Source of the DNA: Streptococcus porcinus
GTDB lineage: Bacteria > Bacillota > Bacilli > Lactobacillales > Streptococcaceae
Direction of reading: 5' to 3'
DNA length: 64,000 bases
NCBI RefSeq assembly: GCF_900475415.1
Contig: NZ_LS483388.1
Span: 139,501 to 203,500, forward strand
How positions within the stretch are numbered: position 1 is the stretch's first letter; every line of letters begins with the position of its first letter. Shown here in pieces: positions 12,387 to 20,893 of the stretch. The notes under the pieces were generated by a model. It was not told the origin of the DNA. It saw only the letters and a program-made list of their open reading frames with translations, and made no database searches. The position numbers and the translations under genes were made by a program.

Positions 12387-12400
12387 GGAAAACGGTTACA
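12387..12400. promoter_or_regulatory. Candidate catabolite-responsive element (cre)
   Basis: GGAAAACGGTTACA matches the consensus TGWAANCGNTNWCA at 13 of 14 positions (first base differs). It lies just downstream of the probable transcription start, where CcpA binding would block transcription when glucose is present. Confidence 0.6.
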
Positions 12401-12461
12401 ATTGCAACTGTGAAACTTTCAAAAGAAAGCTATAACAAAGTAAAATAAGGAGATGAAAGAA

Positions 12462-12782
12462 ATGGAATTAATCGTACCTGATCAAATTATCATGGGTTTA
12501 ATTTTAAATGCTGGAGATGCCAAGCAGCATATCTATCAGGCTTTGAAGTTTGCAAAATCTAAGGACTATGAAAATAGTGAACGTGAAATGGCGCTTGCTG
12601 ACAATGCTCTATTAGAAGCACATAATTTGCAGACCCAGTTTTTAGCTCAGGAGGCGAGCGGGAATAAATCAGATATATCGGCTTTATTTGTCCATTCACA
12701 AGATCACTTGATGACAACCATTACTGAAATTAATTTGATTAAAGAAATTATTGATCTTCGTAAAGAATTAGCAACTAAGTAG
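12462..12782 (+). CDS. PTS lactose/cellobiose-family IIA component
   Basis: A 106-residue all-helical IIA of the lactose/cellobiose family, with VHSQDHLMTT containing the phospho-accepting histidine of the HxQDHLM motif. It passes phosphate from HPr to the IIB protein encoded next. The frame starts at 12453, but that ATG abuts AAGGAG; ATG 12462 has 9-nt spacing and begins MELIVPDQ. The family name reflects ancestry only. With the downstream enzymes the transported compound may be 1,5-anhydroglucitol or another polyol-like sugar. Confidence 0.9.
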   Translation: MELIVPDQIIMGLILNAGDAKQHIYQALKFAKSKDYENSEREMALADNALLEAHNLQTQFLAQEASGNKSDISALFVHSQDHLMTTITEINLIKEIIDLRKELATK

Positions 12783-12809
12783 ATTTAGAAATAACTAAAG
12801 GAGACAAAG

Positions 12810-13118
12810 ATGATGAAAATTGGTTTATTTTGTGCAGCAGGTTTTTCTACAGGGATGCTGGTTAACAATATGAAAGTAGCAGCTGAAAAAAGAGGAATAG
12901 AATGCCAGATAGAGGCTTATTCTCAAGGGAAATTGGCAGATTATGCTCCTCAGATTGATGTCGCTCTCTTAGGTCCTCAAGTTTCTTATACTTTAGAAAG
13001 CTCAGAAGCTATCTGTCAAGAACATGGTATTCCAATTGCAGTCATCCCGATGGCTGATTACGGGATGTTGGATGGTGAAAAAGTGCTTGACCTAGCCTTA
13101 GGTCTCGTTAAAGGATAG
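12810..13118 (+). CDS. PTS lactose/cellobiose-family IIB component
   Basis: A 102-residue IIB with the phosphocysteine loop LFCAAGFSTGML (Cys8) of the lactose/cellobiose family. It accepts phosphate from IIA and delivers it to the sugar bound to IIC. It starts 27 bases after the IIA gene behind AAAGGAGAC (ATG at 12810 or 12813) and lies 9 bases from the IIC gene. Confidence 0.9.
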   Translation: MMKIGLFCAAGFSTGMLVNNMKVAAEKRGIECQIEAYSQGKLADYAPQIDVALLGPQVSYTLESSEAICQEHGIPIAVIPMADYGMLDGEKVLDLALGLVKG

Positions 13119-13127
13119 GAGTCCAAG

Positions 13128-14429
13128 ATGGCCAAGATAAATACACAAAAAATCATTGCACCGATCATGACTTTTGTTAATATGAAAGGGATTATTGCTC
13201 TCAAAGATGGGATGCTTGCTATCTTGCCCTTAACAGTGGTCGGGAGTCTCTTTTTAATTGCTGGTCAGATACCATTTCAAGGTGTTAATGAAGCTATCGC
13301 AAAGGTTTTTGGTGAGAACTGGACAGAGCCATTCATGCAAGTTTACTCCGGTACTTTTGCTATTATGGGTTTGATTTCTTGTTTTGCTATTGCCTATTCC
13401 TACGCTAAAAATGCTGGTGTTGAACCCCTTCCTGCAGGTGTTCTATCATTATCTGCCTTCTTTATCTTATTAAGATCTTCCTATATTCCAGTAAAAGGAG
13501 AAGCTATCGCAGATGCCATTAGTAAGGTCTGGTTTGGTGGTCAAGGGATCATTGGATCCATTCTTATTGGGCTAGTTGTTGGCGCTATCTACACGGAATT
13601 TATCCGTCGGCATATAGTGATAAAAATGCCCCCGCAAGTGCCACAAGCTATTGCTAAGCAGTTTGAAGCAATGATTCCAGCTTTTGTTATTTTTACTTTG
13701 TCAATGATCGTCTATCTTATTGCAAAAGCTGTTACTGGCGGTGGAACGTTTATTGAGATGATTTACTCAGTGATACAAGTTCCTCTACAAGGACTAACAG
13801 GCTCCCTTTATGGTGCGATTGGTATTGCCTTCTTTATTTCATTCTTGTGGTGGTTTGGAGTACATGGGCAATCAGTAGTTAACGGAATCGTTACAGCCTT
13901 GCTGTTGTCGAATTTAGATGCTAATAAAGCCTTGCTTGCTGCCGACAAACTGACTTTAGAGAATGGCGCGCACATTGTGACTCAGCAATTTTTGGATTCT
14001 TTCCTAATTCTCTCAGGTTCAGGGATTACTTGTGGTTTAGTTATTGCGATGATAGTTGCTTCAAAATCAAAGCAGTATAAGGCTCTAGGTAAGGTGGCGG
14101 CATTTCCAGCACTTTTTAATGTAAATGAACCAGTGGTATTTGGCTTTCCAATTGTCATGAACCCAGTCATGTTTTTACCTTTTGTTCTGGTTCCTGTTTT
14201 GGCAGCACTACTTGTCTACGGTTCCATCTCAATCGGCTTTATGCAACCTTTTTCTGGAGTCACACTTCCTTGGTCGACTCCGGCGATTATCTCTGGCTTT
14301 ATGGTAGGTGGTTGGCAAGGGGCTCTTATCCAAATTCTTATTTTGATCTTGTCAACTATCATTTATTTCCCATTCTTTAAGGTTCAAGATAAAATTGCTT
14401 ATCAAAATGAATTATCCGCTGAGAATTAA
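13128..14429 (+). CDS. PTS lactose/cellobiose-family IIC permease
   Basis: A 433-residue polytopic membrane protein with about ten hydrophobic segments. It carries the IIC signature regions DGMLAILPLTVVGSLFLIAG, WWFGVHGQSVVNGIV and PALFNVNEPVVFGFPIV. The NEPV(V/I)FG segment is a substrate-site hallmark of this IIC family. It forms the sugar channel that couples uptake to phosphorylation by IIB. It is followed by a terminator, so the enzyme genes downstream use a second regulated promoter. Confidence 0.92.
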   Translation: MAKINTQKIIAPIMTFVNMKGIIALKDGMLAILPLTVVGSLFLIAGQIPFQGVNEAIAKVFGENWTEPFMQVYSGTFAIMGLISCFAIAYSYAKNAGVEPLPAGVLSLSAFFILLRSSYIPVKGEAIADAISKVWFGGQGIIGSILIGLVVGAIYTEFIRRHIVIKMPPQVPQAIAKQFEAMIPAFVIFTLSMIVYLIAKAVTGGGTFIEMIYSVIQVPLQGLTGSLYGAIGIAFFISFLWWFGVHGQSVVNGIVTALLLSNLDANKALLAADKLTLENGAHIVTQQFLDSFLILSGSGITCGLVIAMIVASKSKQYKALGKVAAFPALFNVNEPVVFGFPIVMNPVMFLPFVLVPVLAALLVYGSISIGFMQPFSGVTLPWSTPAIISGFMVGGWQGALIQILILILSTIIYFPFFKVQDKIAYQNELSAEN

Positions 14430-14461
14430 AACAAGTAAAAAGTTCCTTCATCTTTCTTAAG

Positions 14462-14490
14462 CCATCTCATTTTTAGAGATGGTTTTTTTT
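14462..14490 (+). terminator. Terminator after the IIC gene
   Basis: Stem CCATCTC (14462-14468) and GAGATGG (14476-14482), 7-base loop, then eight T. It separates the PTS transcript from the enzyme genes. Confidence 0.85.
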
Positions 14491-14516
14491 AAAATAAGGG
14501 ATGCGTCAGAAGGTAT

Positions 14517-14538
14517 ATTTTGCACAATCGTGCAAAAT
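14517..14538. promoter_or_regulatory. Perfect palindromic operator upstream of the glycyl radical enzyme
   Basis: ATTTTGCAC-AATC-GTGCAAAAT: 9-bp perfect arms around a 4-bp centre, the same TGCAC-N4-GTGCA core as at 12301. It is about 105 bases before the start codon. No strong -35 lies downstream, only weak -10-like TATGAT/TACTAT at 14587-14597, consistent with a promoter that needs an activator. Confidence 0.7.
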
Positions 14539-14644
14539 AAAATGAATCAATTCTCTTATCATTGGAGGCTTCAAAAGTCCTCTGAATATGATACTATAGT
14601 TACGAAGGAAAGTTTTTTTATTACGAAAGAAAAAGGAGAGGCAT

Positions 14645-17062
14645 ATGACTGACTTGAAACAATCTTATTTTGGTACACTTACTGATAGAATGAATAACTA
14701 TCGTGAAGCCGTTTTGACAAAAAAACCTTATATTGATGCTGAGCGTGCTATTCTTGTAACAGAAAGCTATCAAAAGCACATGGATAAACCTGCAAATCTT
14801 AAACGAGCTTACATGTTACAAAATATTTTGGAAAATATGTCTATCTATATTGAAGATGACAGTTTAATTGCAGGGAACCAGGCTTCCTCTAATAAAGATG
14901 CACCAATTTTCCCAGAATATACCTTAGATTTTGTGATTAAAGAATTAGATCTTTTTGAAAAACGAGACGGAGATGTCTTTTATATCACAGAAGAAACTAA
15001 GGAACAACTAAGGGCTATTGCTCCTTTCTGGGAAAATAATAATTTACGGGCACGAGCTGGTGTCCTTCTCCCGAAAGAAGTTGATGTTTATATGGAAACA
15101 GGCTTCTTTGGTATGGAAGGAAAGATGAATTCTGGGGATGCACACTTGGCAGTTAACTACCAAAAACTGCTTGAAGAAGGCTTAATCGGTTTTGAAAAAC
15201 GGGCCCGTGATGCTAAAGCTGCACTTGATTTGACCGTTCCAGAGAACATTTTTAAGTATCATTTTTACGACTCCGTCTTTATCGTCATTGATGCTGTTAA
15301 AACTTATGCAAAACGGTATGCTGACTTAGCACGTCATTTGGCCCAAAAAGCCGATGATGTCAGAAAAGAAGAACTTCTTGAAATCGCTAGGATTTGTGAT
15401 AAGGTGCCCTATCAGCCAGCAGAAACATTTGCTGAAGCGGTTCAATCTGTTTGGTTTATTCAATGTATCCTTCAAATTGAGTCTAATGGACACTCTTTAT
15501 CTTATGGCCGTTTTGACCAGTATATGTATCCCTATGTTAAAGCGGACTTGGAAGCGGGGCGTGAAACAGAGGCTTCTATTGTGGAACGCTTGACTAATCT
15601 TTGGATCAAGACTTTAACGATTAACAAAGTTCGTAGCCAGTCTCATACTTTCTCGTCAGCAGGTAGTCCTCTTTATCAAAATGTTACTATCGGTGGTCAA
15701 ACAAGAGATAAAAAGGATGCCGTTAACCCACTTTCTTATATGGTATTGCGCAGTGTTGCCCAGACAAAACTTCCACAACCGAACCTGACGGTTCGTTATC
15801 ATAAAGGATTAGACAAAAACTTTATGAATGACTGTATTGAAGTCATGAAGCTCGGTTTTGGAATGCCGGCCTTCAATAATGATGAAATTATCATTCCGTC
15901 CTTTATCAAAAAAGGTGTCTTGGAAGCAGATGCTTATGACTATTCTGCGATTGGCTGTGTTGAAACAGCAGTGCCAGGTAAGTGGGGATACCGTTGTACA
16001 GGGATGAGTTATATTAATTTCCCTAAAATTTTGCTTATTACCATGAATGATGGGATTGATCCATCATCTGGCAAACGATTTGCTAAGGGGCATGGACATT
16101 TTAAAGAGATGACTTCTTACAAAGAGTTGAAAGAGGCATTCGATGAAACGTTAAGGGAAATCACTCGTATGAGTGTCATTGTTGAGAATGCTATTGATCT
16201 CGGATTAGAATCAGAAGTGCCAGATATTCTTTGTTCAGCCTTAACAGATGATTGTATTGGCCGTGGTAAGACTTTGAAAGAAGGCGGAGCCGTTTATGAT
16301 TTTATCTCTGGCTTGCAAGTTGGTATCGCCAATCTGTCCGACTCCCTAGCGGCGCTGAAAAAATTAGTCTTCGAAGAAAACAAGTTAAGCACAGAAGAAT
16401 TGTGGCATGCTTTGGAAACTGACTTTGCTGGTGACCGAGGAGAAGAAATCCGACAAATGCTTATCAATGATGCACCAAAATATGGTAATGATGATGACTA
16501 TGCTGATCAGCTTGTTGTTGAAGCCTATGATACTTACATTGATGAAATCGCTAAATACCCTAATACACGATATAATCGTGGTCCAATTGGAGGTATTCGT
16601 TACTCAGGTACCTCATCTATTTCTGCTAACGTTGGTCAAGGTAAAGGCACCCTTGCAACACCGGATGGTAGACATGCCGGTACCCCTTTAGCAGAAGGAT
16701 GCTCCCCAGAGCACAGCATGGACAAGAAAGGCCCAACTTCTGTTCTTAAATCAGTTTCAAAATTACCGACAGAAGAAATTGTAGGTGGGGTTCTCTTAAA
16801 TCAAAAAGTAAATCCTCAAACTTTGGCCAAAGAAGAGGATAAAATGAAATTAGAGGCGCTTTTAAGAACATTCTTCAATCGTCTTCATGGCTACCACATT
16901 CAATACAATGTTGTCTCACGCGAGACCTTGATTGATGCTCAAAAAAATCCAGAAAAACACCGTGATTTGATTGTTCGTGTAGCAGGTTATTCAGCCTTCT
17001 TTAACGTTTTATCAAAAGCAACGCAAGATGACATTATAGAAAGAACAGAACACACACTATAG
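14645..17062 (+). CDS. pflD: Glycyl radical enzyme; likely 1,5-anhydroglucitol-6-phosphate lyase, not a true pyruvate-formate lyase
   Basis: An 805-residue glycyl radical enzyme. The thiyl-radical cysteine is Cys438 in [12 protein letters not shown], followed by Glu440, the C-x-E arrangement of the lyase/dehydratase branch. Pyruvate-formate lyase has a Cys-Cys pair, which is absent. The glycyl radical loop RVAGYSAFF places the radical at Gly781. Such genes are often labelled formate acetyltransferase 2. The neighbours (sugar PTS, FSA-type aldolase, GldA) match a reported pathway in which this enzyme opens 1,5-anhydroglucitol-6-phosphate to 1-deoxyfructose-6-phosphate; I cite that from memory. 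It is oxygen-sensitive and needs the activase encoded at 9522. The aldolase gene starts 14 bases after its stop. Confidence 0.85.
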   Translation: MTDLKQSYFGTLTDRMNNYREAVLTKKPYIDAERAILVTESYQKHMDKPANLKRAYMLQNILENMSIYIEDDSLIAGNQASSNKDAPIFPEYTLDFVIKELDLFEKRDGDVFYITEETKEQLRAIAPFWENNNLRARAGVLLPKEVDVYMETGFFGMEGKMNSGDAHLAVNYQKLLEEGLIGFEKRARDAKAALDLTVPENIFKYHFYDSVFIVIDAVKTYAKRYADLARHLAQKADDVRKEELLEIARICDKVPYQPAETFAEAVQSVWFIQCILQIESNGHSLSYGRFDQYMYPYVKADLEAGRETEASIVERLTNLWIKTLTINKVRSQSHTFSSAGSPLYQNVTIGGQTRDKKDAVNPLSYMVLRSVAQTKLPQPNLTVRYHKGLDKNFMNDCIEVMKLGFGMPAFNNDEIIIPSFIKKGVLEADAYDYSAIGCVETAVPGKWGYRCTGMSYINFPKILLITMNDGIDPSSGKRFAKGHGHFKEMTSYKELKEAFDETLREITRMSVIVENAIDLGLESEVPDILCSALTDDCIGRGKTLKEGGAVYDFISGLQVGIANLSDSLAALKKLVFEENKLSTEELWHALETDFAGDRGEEIRQMLINDAPKYGNDDDYADQLVVEAYDTYIDEIAKYPNTRYNRGPIGGIRYSGTSSISANVGQGKGTLATPDGRHAGTPLAEGCSPEHSMDKKGPTSVLKSVSKLPTEEIVGGVLLNQKVNPQTLAKEEDKMKLEALLRTFFNRLHGYHIQYNVVSRETLIDAQKNPEKHRDLIVRVAGYSAFFNVLSKATQDDIIERTEHTL

Positions 17063-17076
17063 GAGTAAACAAAACA

Positions 17077-17745
17077 ATGGAATATATGTTAGACACTTTA
17101 AACTTAGATGAGATAAGAAAGTGGAGCCGGATTTTACCACTGGCTGGAGTCACATCAAACCCAACAATTGCTAAAAAAGAAGGGGCTATTGATTTCTTTG
17201 AACGTATCCGAGAGGTGAGAGCTATCATTGGCGATAAGGCTTCTATTCATGTTCAGGTTGTGGCTCAAGATTATGATGGCATTTTGAAGGATGCAGAAGA
17301 AATCCGAAAACAGTGCGGTGACTCCATATATATTAAGGTTCCGGTAACTACAGAAGGTTTAGCGGCCATTAAAACTTTAAAGGCAAAAGGTTATCTTATT
17401 ACGGCAACTGCTATTTACACGACCTTTCAAGGACTTTTGGCAATAGCAGCTGGGGCCGACTATCTAGCCCCTTACTATAATCGTATGGAAAATCTTAATA
17501 TTGACCCTGCAGTTGTGATTAGACAGCTTGCGGAAGCTATTGACCGTGATTTCTCAGAAAGCAAAATTTTAGCAGCTAGTTTTAAAAATGTAGGTCAGAT
17601 TAATCAAGCCTTTTCTCAAGGAGCCCAAGCCGTTACAGCTGGTCCAGACGTCTTTGAAGCTGGCTTTGCGATGCCATCAATTCAAAAAGCAGTTGATGAT
17701 TTTAGTAAAGATTGGGTTGATAACTACGGCAAGGAAATAATTTAA
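17077..17745 (+). CDS. Fructose-6-phosphate aldolase/transaldolase-like protein (FSA/MipB/TalC family)
   Basis: A 222-residue TIM-barrel of the short transaldolase family. The N-terminus has [13 protein letters not shown], and the Schiff-base lysine is Lys87 in SIYIKVPVT. Members cleave fructose-6-phosphate-like ketoses without a cofactor. Here the likely substrate is 1-deoxyfructose-6-phosphate, giving glyceraldehyde-3-phosphate and hydroxyacetone. That is inferred from the gene order glycyl radical enzyme, aldolase, GldA. It is too short for a classical pentose-phosphate transaldolase (about 320 residues). It follows the glycyl radical enzyme gene by 14 bases and is surely in the same transcript. 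Confidence 0.88.
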   Translation: MEYMLDTLNLDEIRKWSRILPLAGVTSNPTIAKKEGAIDFFERIREVRAIIGDKASIHVQVVAQDYDGILKDAEEIRKQCGDSIYIKVPVTTEGLAAIKTLKAKGYLITATAIYTTFQGLLAIAAGADYLAPYYNRMENLNIDPAVVIRQLAEAIDRDFSESKILAASFKNVGQINQAFSQGAQAVTAGPDVFEAGFAMPSIQKAVDDFSKDWVDNYGKEII

Positions 17746-17817
17746 GTCATAGCTGATATGAGAATTAGTCTAGATAAAAACTTAAACAATGCTATTAAAT
17801 AGAAACGAGGACTTATC

Positions 17818-18912
17818 ATGAAAATTTTTGCGAGCCCATCACGTTATATCCAAGGAAAAAATGCTCTCTTTGAAAATCATAAAGTTATTCTAAAGCTTGG
17901 AACTAAACCAATATTACTTTGCGACGATACTGTTTATCAGATTATTGGTAAGGATTTTGAAGACTATCTCCATAGACAAGGCATACTAGCAGACCGTGTC
18001 CATTTTAATGGTGAAGCATCTGACAATGAAATTAAACGTGTTGTTGCAATCGCTAAGGAACAAAATAATGATTTAATCATTGGATTGGGCGGAGGTAAAA
18101 CTATTGATAGTGCCAAAGCTATCTCAGATGAGTTAGGTGTTCCTGTTGTTATTGCACCGACTGTAGCTTCCACAGATGCTCCGACGTCTGCCTTATCAGT
18201 TATCTATACGGATGAGGGGGCTTTTGAAAAATACATTTTTTATGCTAAGAATCCTGACTTAGTCATTGTTGATACACAAGTTATCTGCCAAGCTCCAAAA
18301 AGACTTTTGGCCTCTGGTATTGCAGATGGTCTAGCAACTTGGGTTGAAGCGAGAGCGGTTTTACAAAAAAATGGTGAGACAATGGCTGGAGGCCATCAGT
18401 CCTTAGCAGGTATTGCGATTGCCAAAGCTTGTGAAGAAACGCTCTTTGCCGATGGATTAGAAGCGATGGCTAGTTGTGAGCAAAAAATAGTGACCAAAGC
18501 CTTGGACAATGTTGTAGAAGCAAATACTTTACTCAGTGGCTTAGGGTTTGAAAGTGCCGGTCTAGCTGCCGCTCACGCTATTCACAATGGCTTTACAGCA
18601 TTAGAAGGGGATATTCATCATTTGACTCACGGTGAAAAAGTTGCTTATGGCACTTTGACCCAGCTCTTCTTAGAAAATCGTCCTAAAGAGGAGATTAATA
18701 AGTACATTTATTTCTACCAAGCGATTGGTATGCCGACAAGTCTAAAAGAATTGCATTTAGACAATGCTAGCTATGAAGACCTCTTGAAAGTTGGTCAACA
18801 AGCAACAATAGCTGGTGAAACAATCCATCAAATGCCATTTGTTATCACGGCAGAAGATGTCGCCGCTGCCCTTCTTGCAGTGGATGCCTATGTCAAAAAT
18901 CTTACTCGCTAG
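17818..18912 (+). CDS. gldA: Glycerol dehydrogenase family protein (GldA)
   Basis: A 364-residue iron/zinc-type dehydrogenase of the GldA group. The NAD-binding GLGGGKTIDSAKA is near residues 90-103. Metal ligands are seen in the DAPTSALSVIY region, in AAHAIHNGFT and in HLTHGEKVAYG. GldA oxidises glycerol to dihydroxyacetone but also reduces hydroxyacetone to 1,2-propanediol. In this operon the reductive role would regenerate NAD+ during anaerobic growth on the PTS substrate. It lies 72 bases after the aldolase gene with a CGAGGA ribosome site and is the last gene of the cluster. Confidence 0.92.
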   Translation: MKIFASPSRYIQGKNALFENHKVILKLGTKPILLCDDTVYQIIGKDFEDYLHRQGILADRVHFNGEASDNEIKRVVAIAKEQNNDLIIGLGGGKTIDSAKAISDELGVPVVIAPTVASTDAPTSALSVIYTDEGAFEKYIFYAKNPDLVIVDTQVICQAPKRLLASGIADGLATWVEARAVLQKNGETMAGGHQSLAGIAIAKACEETLFADGLEAMASCEQKIVTKALDNVVEANTLLSGLGFESAGLAAAHAIHNGFTALEGDIHHLTHGEKVAYGTLTQLFLENRPKEEINKYIYFYQAIGMPTSLKELHLDNASYEDLLKVGQQATIAGETIHQMPFVITAEDVAAALLAVDAYVKNLTR

Positions 18913-18956
18913 TTGATAAATCATAACATTAAGACAGAAAAAATAACCCTGGAACT

Positions 18957-18997
18957 GCACCCCAAAAGTTAGAGACAAACTCTAACTTTTGGGGTGC
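18957..18997. repeat. Perfect 18-bp inverted repeat, possible IS-end remnant acting as a terminator
   Basis: GCACCCCAAAAGTTAGAG (18957-18974) and its exact complement (18980-18997) flank a 5-base loop, followed by TATTTTT. It works as a terminator for the gldA operon. The arm also resembles terminal repeats of IS3-family elements, preceded here by GGAACT, so it may be two IS ends left after loss of the body. That resemblance is from memory. Confidence 0.7.
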
Positions 18998-19023
18998 TAT
19001 TTTTATGAAATTGACTTATGAAT

Positions 19024-19056
19024 GGTCATATTCAGGTCATAATTCTGTTTTATACT
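19024..19056 (+). promoter_or_regulatory. HssR-type direct repeat and promoter of hrtBA
   Basis: GGTCATATTCA (19024-19034) is followed at an 11-bp period by GGTCATAATTC (19035-19045). The Staphylococcus aureus HssR box is a direct GTTCATATT repeat with the same 11-bp period. TATACT at 19051-19056 is a good -10, and the repeat occupies the -35 zone, as expected for activation by a response regulator. Confidence 0.75.
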
Positions 19057-19084
19057 TTCCTTATTAGAAAAAGGAGTAATATGT

Positions 19085-20173
19085 ATGAAAGTAGCATGGA
19101 AAGAACTGACTTATCAGCCTAAGAAATACCTTTTAATTGAATTTTTAATTGTGATTATGATTTTTATGGTAGTTTTTTTGACGGGTTTAACCAATGGTTT
19201 GGGTCGTGCTGTTAGTGCTCAGATTGAAAACTATGGCAAGATTAATTATTTACTATCAGAGGACTCAGAGGATATCATTAGCTTCTCGCATTTTTCTGAC
19301 CAGACTTTAAAAGAGATAAAGAACCAAACCAGTCAGAAGGTAGCGGGGATGGCTATTCAGAGAGCTAGTCTCAAAAAGAGTTCAAATTCAGATACGATTG
19401 ATGTTACTTATTTTGTTGTCGAGGATAGTTCTTTGGTTAACCCTGAAGTTGTGTCAGGACATAAGCTATCAACAAGCAAAGATCAGGTTGTCCTCGATCA
19501 GTCCTTTAAGTCTCACGGGATTAAGCTAGGTGATAAGATTCTTGATAGTAGCAGTAAGCATTCACTTGAAGTGGTTGGCTTTGCTAAAGATGCTATGTAC
19601 GGCCACAGCGCAGTTGCCTTTATGAGACCTCAAACGTTTGCAAGTCTTAAAAAAGAAAGCATGCCTGGTTACAAATGGCAACCACAAGCCTTTGTCTCTC
19701 AAGAGAAATTCAACACAAAAGATCTTCCTAAAGAGGTGACTCAATTGGGACAAAAGGATCTTATTGAGAAAATTCCTGGTTATCAAGCAGAGCATTTGAC
19801 TTTAACCATGATTACCTGGGTTTTACTAGTAGCTTCTTCAGCAATCCTTGGTGTTTTCTTTTATATTTTAACCTTGCAAAAATTAAAACAGTTTGGAGTT
19901 CTCAAAGCGATTGGGATGTCTATGAGTCAAATTTCTTTGATTCAGATGGGGCAAATTACCATGCTTTCGCTTTTAGGTGTTGGTATTGGCCTTGGATTAG
20001 CAACTGGTCTGGCACAAGTCTTACCAGCTAGTATGCCTTTTTATCTGAAATGGGACCATGTCTTGCTAGTAGCGATAAGCTTTATCCTTATTTCGATGAT
20101 TTGTGGGGCTCTATCCTTGTTGAAAGTTAGAAAAGTTGATCCTTTGGAAGTTATTGGTGGAAATGGAGAGTAA
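19085..20173 (+). CDS. hrtB: Haem efflux ABC transporter permease (HrtB-like)
   Basis: A 362-residue MacB/FtsX-type permease. One helix (about 12-35) is followed by a large extracellular domain and then three helices (about 240-350), ending LSLLKVRKVDPLEVIGG. In HrtBA, the permease dimer with HrtA removes haem from the membrane. ATG 19085 has AAGGAG 7 nt upstream; an overlapping ATG at 19081 is in another frame. The next gene starts one base after its stop. Assignment to haem rather than another substrate rests on the HssRS pair that follows and the HssR-like box in front. Confidence 0.82.
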   Translation: MKVAWKELTYQPKKYLLIEFLIVIMIFMVVFLTGLTNGLGRAVSAQIENYGKINYLLSEDSEDIISFSHFSDQTLKEIKNQTSQKVAGMAIQRASLKKSSNSDTIDVTYFVVEDSSLVNPEVVSGHKLSTSKDQVVLDQSFKSHGIKLGDKILDSSSKHSLEVVGFAKDAMYGHSAVAFMRPQTFASLKKESMPGYKWQPQAFVSQEKFNTKDLPKEVTQLGQKDLIEKIPGYQAEHLTLTMITWVLLVASSAILGVFFYILTLQKLKQFGVLKAIGMSMSQISLIQMGQITMLSLLGVGIGLGLATGLAQVLPASMPFYLKWDHVLLVAISFILISMICGALSLLKVRKVDPLEVIGGNGE

Positions 20174-20174
20174 G

Positions 20175-20852
20175 ATGGCATTATTAGAATTAGAACATAT
20201 CACTAAAAGTTTTCAAGATGGGGATGGTCGTCGCACCATTCTAAATGATCTTAGCTTAAATATTCAACAGAATGAATTTGTAGCTATTTTAGGGCCCTCA
20301 GGGTCAGGGAAATCAACCCTTCTGTCTATTGCGGGGCTCCTTTTATCAGCTGATTCTGGTACTATTACGATTGCTGGTCAAGATTTGTCCCATTTGAAGC
20401 AACAGCAATGGACTAAAAAGCGTCAAGAATTACTAGGTTTTATTTTTCAGGATCATCAGCTTTTGCCCTTTATGTCAATTAAAGATCAACTGTTAATGGT
20501 AGCTAAGATGAAGGGCGGTCAGGACAAGAAAGAAATGATGGCAGAAGTTACTCGTCTTCTTGAAGAATTAGATATTCTTAACTGTCAAGATAAATACCCT
20601 AGCCATATGTCGGGGGGGCAAAAGCAGAGGGCTGCTATTGCGCGAGCTTTTATTGGGAATCCTAAGCTCATCCTAGCTGATGAACCAACAGCAAGTTTAG
20701 ATCCCAAAAGGGGACAAGATATTGCTAGACTTATCCAAGAAGAAGTGAAAAGCAAGCAGAAAGCTGCGCTGATGGTAACTCATGACCACGCTATTTTAGA
20801 TTTAGTTGACAAGGTATATGAGCTCAAAAATGGCCAGTTAGTCCGAGCTTAA
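20175..20852 (+). CDS. hrtA: Haem efflux ABC transporter ATPase (HrtA-like)
   Basis: A 225-residue ABC ATPase of the MacB/LolD type. It has Walker A GPSGSGKST, a Q-loop in FIFQDHQLLP, signature MSGGQKQRAAIARA, Walker B LILADEPTA and the switch histidine in VTHDH. It powers HrtB. The frame is open from 20136, but that part lies inside hrtB; ATG 20175 with GGAGAG upstream gives the normal N-terminus MALLELEHITKSF. It is followed by a separate extended -10 promoter for the regulators. Confidence 0.88.
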   Translation: MALLELEHITKSFQDGDGRRTILNDLSLNIQQNEFVAILGPSGSGKSTLLSIAGLLLSADSGTITIAGQDLSHLKQQQWTKKRQELLGFIFQDHQLLPFMSIKDQLLMVAKMKGGQDKKEMMAEVTRLLEELDILNCQDKYPSHMSGGQKQRAAIARAFIGNPKLILADEPTASLDPKRGQDIARLIQEEVKSKQKAALMVTHDHAILDLVDKVYELKNGQLVRA

Positions 20853-20864
20853 GTTTTTTAGATG

Positions 20865-20873
20865 TGATATAAT
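20865..20873 (+). promoter_or_regulatory. Extended -10 promoter of the HssRS genes
   Basis: TG-A-TATAAT (20865-20873) with no clear -35, 21 bases before the HssR start. It would supply the sensor pair when the hrtBA promoter is silent. Confidence 0.6.
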
Positions 20874-20893
20874 TGGGGAGCAAGGAGGGGGTC

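Noticed and set aside
14645..17062. Calling this gene pyruvate-formate lyase 2
   Set aside because: The Cys-Cys active-site pair is missing and a C-x-E motif is present, as in lyases and dehydratases.
17077..17745. Housekeeping transaldolase of the pentose-phosphate pathway
   Set aside because: The protein is only 222 residues and belongs to the short FSA-type group; the operon context is catabolic.
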